This document shows positions 36,375-48,639 of a stretch of DNA of 64,000 bases, in pieces. Location of the stretch: positions 18,535,382-18,599,381 of the forward strand of contig CM029379.1 of the NCBI GenBank assembly GCA_017165825.1, written 5' to 3'. Made by a program: the position numbers and the translations under genes. The DNA is from Hepsetus odoe (Eukaryota; Chordata; Actinopteri; Characiformes; Hepsetidae). The notes under the pieces are model-generated. The model was given only the letters and a program-made list of their open reading frames with translations, made no database searches and was not told the origin of the DNA. Every line of letters begins with the position of its first letter. The stretch's first letter is position 1.

Positions 36375-37259
36375 ATTTTGCTCAAAACTACAAAATGTAC
36401 CAGCTTCTTTCTGACTATGCTTTGCACATAAACCTAATTGCTGTACAATTCAACATACACATTTATGACAAGAAGACTGACCTTTATCTCATAACAACCT
36501 GTACTATTTGAAGAACAGAATAAATGATTTAAATGACGCAAATTCACATCAGCTCTCTGAGAGTTTTAATTATGCCTAATGAACAGGTGTTTAATCTGTA
36601 CACAGTGGTTAACCAAAGTCATATTTATACACAATAAATAATGAATTTATGACAGGTAATATAAGGTGATACCTATAAGCTTCCATTACTTGTTAGCTAA
36701 TGAGCTGCTTTTATTAACATTCACACCTCATAGAAGCAGACTGAAATAGCTCACATGTTTAGCCTGGGAAGCTGAAGCAAGATTGGAGGAAAGTCACTTG
36801 GTGGGAAGAATATGAAGAAATTGCTGCAAAGTTGGAAAAAGGAAAAAATGGACAGTAATACTGACCAAATTCAGGTCTATGCAGTAAAGATATTCAGAAA
36901 GCAAGCCTGAGCAAGTCTGTTTGAGGCTGTCCTACCATGTGATTTGATTGAGGTGAGTGTGTGGTGATTTAGGCGTGATGATTTACGAGTAAACCAAGGT
37001 AAAAAGCTGATGTCATGTAGTCTTGCACCTCATAGGAATAGGGAAAAAAAACAGCATGAAGCAGAACATGGGCTTTAAACAAGATTCTGGAAAAGTTGCC
37101 CTGAAGAAAGAAAGAAAGAAAGAGGAAAAAAAAAACAAGTTGATGCAAGCTTACAGTTACCTGCATAAAAAAAAAGAAAAGCAATAAGAAGAGCAACTGA
37201 GCCTGCTGCTCTTTACCAGCTCAGCATTTTTTTCAGCGAAGCCTTGCTGCTAATAATAA

Positions 37260-37660
37260 ACTCACTTGTTCTCAGCTATCCCCAGGGACGAGCATTGCCT
37301 GAGGGAGTCTGGCCGCTGGGATGGCCAGGGAGCGTACGTATCCCCTCCACCGTCCCCCACTGTCTCGGAGCCTAGGATGTGGGGAGCGAGAGAGTTTTGA
37401 AGGATGTTCCCAAAGGGAAAAGGGACAAGATTGGAGGAAGGAAAAATGGCCCAGTGCTGCGGTGTGATTCATGGTGACGTGTTTTGATAGCGCGTCTGGG
37501 GTAACAAATCTCAAACGAGGACGCTGGGCCTGTAAATATTGTCTCTGGAGGAGTCTGCACCACATCCCTCCTTACAAACAACCTCCACTTGCAGGAGCCC
37601 TAAAGTACAGTCCAGAGAAGGACGTAGCTATAAGACAAATTGGTTTTCAACGTATAGTCT
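37260..37660. promoter_or_regulatory. Candidate conserved non-coding or exon-like block (unverified)
   Basis: Distinctly more GC-rich than the flanks, repeat-free, and with overlapping frames of 66-97 codons on both strands. None of the translations resembles a protein I know. It could be an enhancer, an untranslated or lncRNA exon, or neutral sequence. Confidence 0.2.
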
Positions 37661-38466
37661 CTGCCCTGTGAGATGTCTACAAAAATTCAAATGAAAAGCA
37701 CTTAACTAATCAAGTAATGAGGAGCACGTCTTTGTTCTTGTGAATTTGACCTCACTAGCTGTTTAATGTCTATCCAATGCACTGTTATGGAGTGATACAT
37801 CACTGGACTTTATAGATTTCAGACTATCCAAGTCCCACTGATTCAGCCTTAAACAGAGCTATCAAAATGAAACAATCGATCAATTTGTCAGTCTATGCTT
37901 GAAAAACATCCAGCCTCTGCTCATCGGCCCAGCTAGCAGTAAGCAGCATGAAACAGTCTAGACCAGTATGGCTTTCAAACGGATCTCAACTGTTTTTATG
38001 GATATAGCATTTTCTGCTAGCAGCCTGACTTTGTATTTTTATTTTTCTAACAGTTTTTTCTCTTTTATTACTGCAGTAAGCCCTCAAACAGAGACCAGCT
38101 TGTCGTTCCACAGGTACATCAGCTCAGACGCCAAAGCCAAGCGTTTAAGGAACACCTGTTAGAGCTGGGAATAACGAGTAGACCTTTAGACACCAACTGG
38201 GTCACACTCATAACTATGTTGAAAAATCCATTTGAGCTACTTTTAGCTCCATCCTCAGACCCAATAAAGTTGACTTGAAGTATAAAATGGATTTTGATGA
38301 GGTTACGGAAAGTTTGGTAGTGTTAACACATTGCTTTGGGTCACAGAGATCTAAACATGGAAAAACAACAAAAACACATCTGACTTTTCAAAGTGACAGC
38401 ACAGACTTGTTCAAAGACTGGTGTGAAAAAGTGTGTGCATTCTGGTTAGGTCTGATACCACAATGC

Positions 38467-38545
38467 CGTGTGTGTGTGTGCGTGTGTGTGTGTGTGTGTG
38501 TGTGCGTGCGTGTGTGCATGCGTGTGCGAGCGAGAGAGAGAGAGA
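38467..38545. repeat. Compound (GT)n-(AG)n microsatellite
   Basis: GT repeats with CG and CA interruptions at 38467-38523, followed by AG repeats at 38528-38545. Confidence 0.95.
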
Positions 38546-40616
38546 AATAGAGAGCCTGTTGAGGTGTTTGATGTTTGGCTACTTTAAAATGTGTGAAAAT
38601 GTGTGTGTGTGAAAGCCATGTTGCTGAGAAATTGAGACCAGATGGGGATCGAGAGAGAGAAAGAAAGACAGAGATAGAAGGATGGTGTTTGATAAAGAGA
38701 TAAATAGACATTTCTAATTAGGTATGTAACAGAACGGCTAACATGAGGTAGAGGGTGTCTGAAGAAAACAGGAATATGAGCCGAATTAATTACGATGTTC
38801 TGCTGGAACCGAGTCGTATGTTATAGCTTAAACGACCATGCAAAATGTCAGGTTAGAAAATTCAAAGCAATATTTATGACAGAACTGTTGGAATTGGGCT
38901 GAATGAAATGGGATTTACTTCAGCTAATCAGAATATATCAATGACTGCCTGAGAAAAATCAAATCCCTCATTCATTTATGATCTGAGGCTGTATGTCAGG
39001 TAAAGGACCAAGATAAATCCGTCATTACTGCAACCCACAGGGGTCGACTGAAATATCTGGGTTCTTTTTTCATCTGTTAAAACTCACTGAACAAACTCAC
39101 TGAACAAAGAGTGATAAAGTTTTCTTTAGGAAAGAATATCAACTCAAAGGCATGGCCAGTGAACATTATAGAACACTATCCAACTGAATTTTTTTGGGTG
39201 ATGAAAAATAATTGTCCATGATAAGACAAACACGGTTGGAGAAAACTGGCATCAGCGTGAAGGAGAATAATTTTTCGTTAATAAACTCAATGCCTTATAC
39301 ATTAAAAATCACATTTTTGTGTTTTTTTTTTTCCCCATTTAATCTTGATTGCATTTAATATAAGACAGCTGACAATGGGTTTTTTTTTTTTTCTTTCAGT
39401 TTTCCTGGCACAGCTATAGTCAGAGTGTCTGAGGCTAAAATGACTTTATTAATAACATGGACAATCCTTCCAAAAAAATCACATCTTTCAATGTCAAATT
39501 GCCTGTAAGGCTTCTCATGGAATCTGTGGTAAACTGTGACCTAGCCATTTATTTTAGTCAACATCATTTTTCATGTTTTAATACAGTTTTTTGCAGTCTG
39601 ATGCATAAGATCCAGGGTGTCACGTGTTTGAGTGGGCAAAAAAGCCTTGGCTGAAGAAAGCATGACGGACTCCAGGACGTATCTCTTCATCCTTGAAAAA
39701 GGAAAAAGAAATGGCTCAGGTTTCACCCCAGGCATGCTCTGAGTGTTTAGGGCTTTATGAAGCTGTAAGGGGGCTCTGGCATATTTATCGAGCCGGTGGT
39801 GGGCTGTTTGTCGGGGTGTATTAGGTGCCCACTATGTTCCGGGGCTTCTCTGTAAATGTGTCTCCACCTCTTCATGAGGGCGAAGATGAAAAAGAATCAA
39901 TTCATTAAGATGTGCATAAATTGCCAATTGAAACAAAATTAAAATTAATGTATGGTAAAATGCCATTACTAATTTAAACTTTTCAAATTGCTTCTTGATG
40001 AGCCAGGCAGCCAGCGAGACACTCGTTTGCTGAACGATCCTCCCCACCAACTCCCCCAAGCCCCCACCCCAAGCCTTTACAGGGTCCTGATGAAAAATGA
40101 ATGATTTTGACCTATTTAAAGCACAGCACCAAAGAGGTTAAAACAAATAAAGAGCGTTTCTGTGTTTGCTTGCTCCCCTTGCTGTGTGGCGCTCCTCCTG
40201 TCATCCCGGAGGTTCTAAAATGTCAAGAGGACTTGACAGAAACAGCAAAAAATGAAAGCACCCATGTAATTTATGACTTTTTTAATCAATATTTTATTCT
40301 TTACACTGGATAGAGAACTTATATCAAACTTAAGCATTATGTACTGCTAAGCCCAAGATTACCCAGGATAGTTGGAAATAACACAAATGAAAAAGTAGAA
40401 GACCTTACATACTAAAACATTGGGTTATCATATTTTTTTCCGGTAATATTAGCATTGCATTTTTTCCATAAGATACTGCTTATTAGCATAACTTAAGATT
40501 CTACAAAAAAATAATAAGTACAGACATTTGATCAAATAATTATGAGTAATTTTAAAGTGTTTGAATGAAAACAATATGATTTCACACACAATGCAGTATG
40601 ATGAATTGCTTTGATT

Positions 40617-40895
40617 ATGTATTATTATTATTATTATTTTATTTTTCTTTCAGCTGCTCCCATTTAGCGGCCGCCACAGCAGATCAACTGTCTCCATTTC
40701 TTCGTGTCCTCTGCATCTTCCTTCTTCAAACCAACCACCTTCATGTCCTCTCTCACCACGTTCATAAACCTCCTCTTTCGTCTTCCTCTTTTCTTTTTTC
40801 CTAGCAGTTCCATCTTCAACATCCTCCTCTCAAGATAATCCTCGTCTCTCCTCTGGACATGTCCAAACCAACGCAACCTTGCTTCTCTAAGCAAG
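40617..40895 (-). pseudogene. RTE-type LINE 3' end (C-terminal zinc-knuckle-like part of ORF2)
   Basis: Read on minus from 40894, the peptide runs LREARLRWFGHVQRRDEDYLERRMLKMELLG, then a K/R-rich GKKKRGRRKRR stretch, then FMNVVREDMKVVGLKKEDAEDTKKWRQLI. This is the C-terminal signature (ARLRWFGHV...RRM...WRQLI) of fish endonuclease-reverse transcriptase elements usually placed in the RTE clade. The frame stays open to about 40664, just before the 3' end. The 3' tail on minus is GGGAGCAGCTGAAAG followed by (ATA)n at 40639-40617. Endonuclease and RT core are absent: 5' truncation. A second copy starts at 63747. Confidence 0.82.
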
Positions 40896-41715
40896 TTCCG
40901 TGAAAAGAAGCATTTTTTTGTTGAACCAGAAAATCTGTCTTTGGTAAATCCCAAAAGTGTTCATTGGGTTGAGGTCAGGGCTCTGAGGAGTCCACCAAAC
41001 TCATCAAACTGACTGGATCCTCCTCTACCAAACTTAAATGCTGGCATTACGTTACATTTTTACATTTACGGCATTTATCAGATGCTCTTATCCAGAGCGA
41101 CTTCCATGTCCTAATAACAGGGACAGTCCCCCTGGAGCAACTCAGGGTTAAGGGTCTTGCTCAGGGACCCAGTGGTGGTAGTGCCAGAGTTGGGATTCGA
41201 ATGGCACTGTGCATTCTGATATTCCTGCTTTACACCACTCTAGCCAACACTTTCAACACTTGTCATTGTGCATAGTGATCTCTAGCTTGTGTGCAGCTGC
41301 TCAGCTATGGAAAACCATTTCATAATGCTCCAGACGCGTAGTTCATGTCGTTGATGAGACAATTCAGGAAACTCCTGAAGTGGGTGATGCAACAGAAGCT
41401 TGGAGATTATAATGCACAATGCACATCTGCACTTGCCTGCACCGCTTCATGTTTGAGCTGCTGTTGCTCTCTTTCTTCTCGCAGCAAAAGTAGCACTTAC
41501 AGTTGGGAAAGATCTGGCCAGGCAGGTATTTTATGAACTGATTTCTAGCAAAGGTACAGTAAGGATTCATTTTAAAGTCACTGGGCTCTTTCGCTATGAC
41601 CAGTTGTGCTGCTAGTACTTCACTATGAAGCTTGCATAGCTATGTATTTTATTTCATGCACCTTCATGCCGTGATTGTAGCTGAAACAGTAGTACTCAGG
41701 ACAGGAGGTGTCACC
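40896..41715 (-). pseudogene. Tc1-like transposon fossil of a second family, split by a SINE
   Basis: Antisense transposase phrases lie on both sides of a SINE. Left (40896-41053): 'gttcattgggttgaggtcag' and 'cctcctctaccaaactt'. Right (41210-41715): 'gctttacaccactc', 'gtgcagctgctcagctatgg', 'agcacttacagttgg' and 'gtcactgggctctttcgc'. These are in the order of a common fish Tc1-like family distinct from the 8939/61428 family. About 120 bp of the family appears missing around the SINE. No terminal repeats are recognised and no frame survives. Confidence 0.65.
41053..41210 (-). mobile_element. V-SINE-like element (family C) with L2-type tail, inserted in the Tc1 fossil
   Basis: On minus it has a B-box-like 'cattcgaatcccaactctgg', a central 'cactaccaccactgggtccc' and 'agacccttaaccctgag', then a 3' end 'ctctggataagagcatctga' plus 'taaatgccgtaaatgtaaa'. 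The tail is the L2/UnaL2-type stem-loop sequence that lets SINEs borrow an L2 reverse transcriptase. The front of the tRNA-like head is missing. Confidence 0.85.
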
Positions 41716-42817
41716 ACATAAAATGCATGTGCAACCACAACCTTTTTTTAAATTTTTTTTATTGGAATTAAAGTTACGAATCAAAACTCACATGTAACTG
41801 AGATATTTGGAGATTAAACATCACAAAAGGTGCATGAATGGGTCAGGGTGGAGTGTGGGGTGCAGTGAAATCTAAAACTTTTGGTTTATCTTTGACTGTT
41901 ATCTTTGAAAGTCAGCATAGGATGATGGATCATGTTTAATCAATCTGAGTTGATTGCATGTGGATCTAAAAATGAATCACTTTTTTCTTACAACTGTGAA
42001 AGAATGGGCACAGTTTAATGTTAATGTTTATTCAGTCGGTCACTTGATATATTTTACTCATTTGCCATGTTTCTACTTTTTGTCTCAAACTCAGCTGTTG
42101 ATCTACATCCTTAATAGTAACAGTTCAATGCAAAATGGTGTTTGTGCCTTTGTACGTAAATCTAAAAGTGAACTAAATCAGAATTCACTGTAAATTCACT
42201 GTGCTATGTTTTTCTGTTCTACCAAGATATTCACCAGAAGACACCCATAGTGGCTGCTGTTACCTTTAAAAGGGCTTCTGTGCCTCCTAAGATTCCTTCT
42301 AATGAATAATTACACCCATAATCACCTGAGAATAGTGCTTTGTAAAATAAAACAATGTATTAATTTGTTTGCTACTGGGCAGGATATAAAAGTGTTCACT
42401 ATCATGCATTTATGGGCCTGTTTATGTCTGAATAGTGACCTGAGAAATATTTAAATCCCGAATGTGCAATGTATATGAGTATAGCATTAAAATGGACCAG
42501 TTTATCAAGTAATAGTGGAAAAGAGCAGCGAAGAAGCCTTTCACGGCCACAAACGCAAATACACCTCCACACCTTTCATAGAAGAAACATACAGTTAGGA
42601 AAATCTTTCAGGAGAGTTTTCCAGGAGAGTACAACCATTGTCAAATTTTTCTTTACAGCTTGCTGCTCATCTGTATGTTGTTTTCTGACTCAGGCCACTG
42701 GTGTGGTGGGGTAAAGTAGATGGTTTAGATGGTTTCTGGGCAAATGACGGGCTCAAGTCTGATCTTAATGCATTTCTTAGTTATTGATTATTGTGTTTTG
42801 TTTTTTTTTTTTTTGAT
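41716..42817. other. Non-coding DNA, nothing recognised
   Basis: Short T-runs; no repeat or exon recognised. The 79-81 codon frames at 41954-42193 and 42469-42714 lack similarity. Confidence 0.5.
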
Positions 42818-43062
42818 AAATTATGTGGCAAAGTTGGTAACACTGTTGCCTCTCAGTGAGAAGGTTCTGGGTTTGATTCCCTGTTGGGGCAGCCTGGGTC
42901 CTTTCTGTGAGATGTTTCCCCTTGTCTGCTTGGATTTCCTCTCACAATCCAGAAATATAAATTATTCTCTATACGTGAAAGTGTGTGTAGGTGAGTCTTC
43001 TGATGAACTGTCCAGTGTCTTTCTCTACTATCTGTTCAAGGAGCTCAAGCATAGGCAGATGG
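42818..43062 (+). mobile_element. SINE family B, decayed full-length copy
   Basis: The family order is preserved: 'gtggcaaagttggtaacact' (A-box region), 'gaaggttctgggtttgattc' (B box), 'tttccccttgtctgc', 'tggatttcctctcac', 'tgaactgtccagtg' and the tail 'gcagatggattgg'. It is more diverged than the copy at 27922. The tail runs into a TATAT microsatellite that is then followed by a family A SINE. Confidence 0.78.
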
Positions 43063-43093
43063 ATTGGATTATATTATATTATATTATATATTG

Positions 43094-43330
43094 TGAAAGT
43101 GAATATTTTTTGTCATTGCAAAACACAGTACAGAACACAGTGAACCACAATCCATCCTCTGCTTTTTACACATACATACACATACAGCAGGGTGCAGCTA
43201 TTTAAAGCACCTTGGGAGCAGTGAAAGGGAAGGTACCTTGCTCAAAGGTATCTCAGGGCAACCTGCTGGTCTTGGATTCAAACCCACAATCTTCCCATCC
43301 TGGGGACTAATCTCTAATCACTAGACCATT
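43094..43330 (-). mobile_element. SINE family A, full length, decayed, inside a TATAT tract
   Basis: The 3' end 'gtgaaagtgaat' and body words 'gtgaaccacaatcc', 'gggtgcagctatttaaagc' and 'ggtaccttgctcaaaggta' match family A on minus. The head has 'tggtctagtgattag'. ATTAT/TATAT repeats lie on both sides (43066-43090 and 43331-43366), so the element seems to have landed in a simple repeat that was itself the tail of the family B SINE. Confidence 0.85.
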
Positions 43331-44825
43331 ATTGTATTGTATTATATTATATTATTGTACCGAACTATTAGTTGTGTACAGTGTGAAGAGATTTTGATTT
43401 TGTAAAATGTTTTTTTTTTCTTTTGAAGTTAGATCCTGAGGGTAAGAATCCCCTTCAGAAGAAGCTTAAGCCCCTTCAGTGCACTGCTCCAAGACACATT
43501 GAGTTACACTGAATTATCATTGTGGATGGACATAAGAGGTGAATTTAAATACTTTTAATAGCTGGCTGCTATTCCGTTTCAAGTTTGTGTTACTTTTAGC
43601 ATCATGTTGCTACATGCTAAAGTCACTTTAAAATCTGCTGTTTATGATGATCATGTGTTTGCTACTTGGGTGGGTCTGGTGGTGCCACAGCATTACTGGG
43701 ATTTGAAATCCATGTTTTAACACATATTTAATTTATCTCATCATATTTGAAAACATCACATATAGTTATTGGCTGTTGAGAATCAAATGGTTCTCACAAG
43801 ATGAAGTGAAAAGGTATTTGAGAAAAGTCAGGGTTCTCTGTGCTCAGAATATCACAATGTTGGGTCCTTGTGCAGGAACAGGAGATGTAAATAAGATTAA
43901 GTACACACATACTAACAGCGGGCCCAGATAGACAGAGTCCACGCACTTGTTGCCCTTAGTGGACCTGCCCTCCAGTGGACCTGAACCTCCTGCATGTAAT
44001 ATAAATGTGTTCACAGAGTGAACAGCGTGGCCTTGTGCTGTTTAAGATGTTCTTCACAGAAAATGAGCCAAAGGCAGTGAGTCTGACCATTAAAAATAGG
44101 TAATTGTACATTTTTTCTTTTAGCTAACACTAAAAACAGATCCAGCTGACCTGAACACCATACAGGGGTTAACAGTTAATGGACACTGATCGTACATAGG
44201 GCGTTTCGTCATGCCCTTTAAATTGGCTTCACCTTATTAGCTTCATCTGCATAGCTGTTGACTAACAATTCCACTAATCCCTCACATTCTCCTGCTCTGC
44301 TGGAAGATCTGATATGTATGAATGAACACCAAACATTTAGATCCTTTTTTGAATTCATGCTTTATTTTAACTGCTGTACAGCCTTGAGATTTTGTCAGCA
44401 CGCTGGATGATCGTGAATGATTTCTGCTGCTATAGTAGAAACTGTAAACTTGGTCTTGAGTTTGAGTGCAAATCAGTTGCTAGCCATATGAGACTATTGT
44501 TCAAGAAATATATTTGTTAAAAATTAGGATTATTATTAGAAATATACAGCTGTTGAAGTACTGTGAACATTGAGGTTTCACGTGTCTGGACTAGTGTTGT
44601 CATCACAACTTGAAATTTCTTTAGGTAGAAATGTCACATTATTGAATGGAATTTTCCATTAAAACGTAAGTTAATAGATAGCAGTCATTGACTGAATGGG
44701 ATTTTAAAATATGCAAGGCAAAAACTGAAGATTTCAATTGCATCAAAAGGGCCAGAAAAACTTTTTTTTTTTTTTTCCCATAAATAGTATAAAATCTATA
44801 AAAAAAAAAAGGGAAAGTATTTGAT
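43331..44825. other. Non-coding DNA, nothing recognised
   Basis: T- and A-runs near 44762 and 44800. No exon or element is recognised. Confidence 0.5.
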
Positions 44826-45475
44826 CTAATGGTGGAGTAAGCATGAAGGGTCATGAGAGTTTGACTAAAACAGTCTACATGTGCTTTGTAAATCTGGAGA
44901 AGGTACCCCGAGAGGTTGTGTGTGGGGTTTGCTGCGGGAATATGGGGTACCAGGAATGCTTCTGTGACCATTCGGTCCCTGTATAAATGCAGTGAGAGCT
45001 GTGTCCGTATTCTTGCCTTTAATTCAAGCCATTTCTCAGTGGGTTTTGGACTCTGACAGGTCTGCCCATTATCCCCAATCCTTTGAAATCATGGACCAGA
45101 TTTCAAGATGCAGTCTGGGGTTGGAGGGTGCCCAGTATGGTGGTCTCAGGGTTGCATCTTTGCTTTTTGCAGACGATGCAGTTCTTTGGGCTTCATCAGG
45201 TTGTGTCCTAAAGCATGCACTGGGGTGGTATGCAGTCGAATGTGAAATGGTATGGACAAGGATCAGCAGCTCCAAATTTGTGGCCATGGTTCTCCACTGG
45301 AAAAAGGTAGTTTGCCCCCTTTGGGTTTGGGGAAAAATGTTTCTGCCTCCAGTGGAGGAGTTTAAGTATCTCAGGAACTTGTGAGGGAAGATCATATATC
45401 TCAGCTGGCCTGGGAGCACCTTGAGCTCTTCAGCCAGCTACTACTGGCTCTGGATGAGTGGCCCTGAAAACAAAT
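44826..45475 (+). pseudogene. Rex-type LINE, internally deleted (RT fragment joined to 3' end)
   Basis: The region before 45000 carries the RT finger/palm phrases of this abundant fish LINE (DNA words 'tctacatgtgctttgtaaat', 'ctggagaaggtaccccgaga'). From 44992 the frame is open and gives ISRCSLGLEGAQYGGLRVASLLFADDAVL, with the catalytic FADD at residues 59-62 of that frame, then ECEM...TRISSSKFVAMVL and VEEFKYL. Immediately after FKYL (about 45380) the sequence jumps to the element's last part ('atatctcagctggcctggga') and the terminal 'ctggatgagtgg'. About 650 bp of thumb and C-terminal coding sequence that the intact family has is therefore missing. I would place it with Rex3/RTE, but the clade name is from memory. 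Confidence 0.85.
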
Positions 45476-46324
45476 GTACAGACAATACTTTGCATTAATG
45501 ACAAAGGGGTTTAACCTACTTTAATATTTATAAAGACTTATTCCATCAAGTAACTGTCAAAAATGTTTCTCTATTGAAAGTTAGAAGTAGCCTTCATGAC
45601 AAGAGGAGAAACTTTTATCAGTGTTACTGTTAATGTTTGTTAGCTGTCATGCAGCCTTATGAAGCCCTGCCCTTCAGTTAATAATAATGAAAAATAGGTT
45701 TGTACCTTTTTTTTTTTCCCCCCAATCAGCTTGAGGAAAAGGAAACCTTCACATGCATGTGTTGATTTCATTATAATTATAGGTCAATGGAGTTGATTGG
45801 TTCATTCCACAGATAGCAACACCATACAGTTTCACTGTTAGACTAACTATTAGGATTAGTGTGATAGCGTAGCATAATAGTATGAAACACCGGCTAACCT
45901 TGGGCAAGGTTTTCTGACATCAGCTTTGTGAGGCTAGCAGTGTTTCAGCAGTTAAGTAGACTATTAGTTTAACATCTACTGCTGTAAATAGCATAATGTC
46001 ATCAAAATCAGGCCAACATAGTCAAAAGCATTTCTGAGGGATGGATTTCAAAATGGGCTTTTATAAGTTGCATCATCAACCATACCCATTATTTTATTTT
46101 TCTGCTTTTTATGCTCTTTCTATCCAGAAATATAGGAAATAACAGGTAAATAGAGAGAATAACGGAAGAGTTGCTTACATGAGTGGATGGATCAGACAGC
46201 ATCTTTGCAGCGACACTGTTGTGATTACATAAACGTGTGCTTTTACACATTGGTCCATATGTGGCCATTAAATTGATATTTTGAGTTTTAAAACTTTTAG
46301 CTCAGTTATGAGGGCCAGAAATAG
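45476..46324. other. Non-coding DNA, nothing recognised
   Basis: A T/C run lies near 45708-45722. No element or exon is recognised. Confidence 0.5.
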
Positions 46325-46518
46325 TACTGAATCACGACGGCACCTTAGATAACCCATCGAAAGGTCCCAGGTTTGAATCCCACCTCTGGCACTACCACCA
46401 CTGGGTTCCTGAGCAAGACCCTTAACCCTGAGTGTCTCCAGGGGGACTGTCCCTGTAATTAGGACATGGAAGTCGCTCTGGATAAGAGCGTCTGCTGAAT
46501 GCCGCAAATGTAAATTTA
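46325..46518 (+). mobile_element. V-SINE-like element (family C), near full length
   Basis: The tRNA-like head has the B-box 'ggtttgaatccc'. The central words 'ctctggcactaccaccactg' and 'agacccttaaccctgag' match the 41053 copy. The tail 'cgctctggataagagcgtct' followed by 'gctgaatgccgcaaatgtaa' forms the L2-type hairpin (CGCTCT/AGAGCG). The short word 'agaaat' occurs on both flanks and may be a target-site duplication. Confidence 0.87.
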
Positions 46519-48639
46519 GAAATGGCAGATCATTTCAAGAGACTCTTCGTCAGTATTTGGAATTTCTTCAGCATGTTTTCATTTCTAGTGATGTATCTTA
46601 TGTGGTATGATGGAATAATTCTTCAACGTTGTTTTCAAGCGGCAGTAACCTGAAAAACATGCTCCAAGTGTAGTGGTCAAAATTGTTAGTTATTACAAGT
46701 GACTTAAAGCTACTGGCTATATAAGGCAGAAAAATAAATGTCTTGAAATAAATTCCATGAATAAACAAAATCTATTTTTAAAACCAGTGAGACGGAATGT
46801 TTCAAACTTATCTATTTTGAGAGCCCATTAATCAAACTTTTTAAAGATCTTACCCTAAAAATGGTCTCAAAGGATTGGCAGGTTTTAAACAGATTAGAGA
46901 TTCCAATGTTCTTTATATATTTGATAATACTCAGTTTAATTAACATTTTAGATGTTTATCTTTACATTACAGTGTTATCTAGAAAGCTGTGCTTCATATG
47001 GCTTTGTGGTTACACAGTTGTGCTTATTACCAGTTGGGCTAAAGTTATTTATTTACATGTTACTATAAATTGAATAATGTGTCCACAAAGGCTTTTGTAA
47101 ATAATACACATCAGGCATGAAGAATACAACCTTAAGGACTCACCTGGTCCCTTAGTTTTAATTATAGTATTTCTCACAAGAGGATAACGAAGGGAACTGT
47201 GCTGGAATACTCATTTTAATGGCGCTAGAAGGTGTCACACTTATTTCCACATCAGTGGTGCTGCTTCCCCACCTTCGCTCCTTTCTGAATATGAATAAGC
47301 GTATTAATTTTAATAAAGAACCAGGACCCGGTTTCCAAATGTGATTAACCTTGCAGAAATTACCTCACTGTGTGCTGTTTGTCAGGTTTTCAACCTGAAT
47401 AAATTCTTTACTTGCTGTATATTTGCAATTGCTGAATATTTCTCAGTCTACTTTCTTATCCACTTGTTCTGAATAATTGGAGAACTGGACCTCTGTAAAT
47501 GTTGAAACATTTGATGCATTTCTGGTTATCATAGCTTCAGAGAAAAAATGTCTGCTCACAGCAAAAAAAAGCAAAGCACATTAACTTCCATAAATTTCAT
47601 ACCCAGCTCCTTTCACATCCTACGCAGTGGTGCCCCCATAACACAGAGCTGTCAGAGATGGCCATTGAAACCTTGCAAAAGAGCCCAAGCTGAGCTAGCG
47701 TTTGGCAATCACTGGGTTTTATGCATTGCGTCCTCCTGCATCAAGGACAGTTAGATGATTCAGAGCGAGATGACGGCAGTGCTTTAATGAAGACAATTTA
47801 GAAAGACAGCTGTGCGTATCCACAACTTGGCTAAATGAATATACATAGAGGGCCCCATCTGGGTCCCCCACAAGTGCTCAGTCTGGGTAGGAATCTGTCT
47901 GTACGGCATTTGAAACAGCGCTTGAACTTACGGCTTCCTTCAAATGTGCCGATGTGAGCCATTGTCTTTGAGTCATTCCTCGTTTGATTGTTTACTTTGC
48001 TTATGTAAAAAAATGTAACACAATTGTCTTTTGCTGAAATAAAGATTGTTTAGAGTTATGATGCTGTAGCATGTAGCCAAAGAAAACTGAGAAGATAACT
48101 TCTCGATTGTCATTAGTAATTAGAATATTTCAGAGCAAGGCTGAGTCACGACTTTGAGATGAATGCATGGTAGTACTTCAGTGCCCTTTTACACCAACAC
48201 CTTTCAGCCTTGAGAGTAGTGAATGCAGGATGTGATCCTGTATGATAATGACTGGATGATTCAGATTGATCTTTTAGTACATTTCACCATTTGGAATTGT
48301 TTTCTGAGTGTGTCCACTTACAAGAAGCTCTGTTCCTCAATGTCCACTTACAGGCAATTTTATTACAATAAAAGTGGAGTACAATTAAAGACTGTAACCC
48401 ATCTGTCTCTCATCATACTGTAGACCTTAATCAGGGCCCATGTTCCAAATACAAATCCGTGTATAGTTTTGCTTGGAGGCCAATCCTTCAAGCTAGTACT
48501 GACACTTTTGTGTTAAATCCCCAGCTCACTCCTGTGCCTGATTGACATACAGATGGTATACATTCTGTAACTCCGAGCCAATATAATTGACCTATAAAGT
48601 AGATGTTTCAGTTAAAGTGGCCAGTGAGTGAAAGTACAG
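46519..48639. other. Non-coding stretch
   Basis: No exon or repeat is recognised. A unique, mixed-composition block at about 47700-47960 could be regulatory, but nothing specific supports that. Confidence 0.5.

Larger units (their letters stand above)
36375..40616. other. Long non-coding stretch
   Basis: Microsatellites (GT)n/(AG)n at 38467-38545, A/G-rich sequence near 37105-37135 and T-runs near 39325 and 39383. A GC-richer unique block lies at 37260-37660. No exon or transposon is recognised. The 91-107 codon frames around 38275-38711 are translations of the GT tract. Confidence 0.5.

Noticed and set aside
38388..38711. 107-codon minus-strand frame
   Set aside because: It is mostly an HTHTHT translation of the GT microsatellite.
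42729..43205. 158-codon plus-strand frame
   Set aside because: It runs through a poly-T tract, a family B SINE and the start of a family A SINE; the translation is chance.
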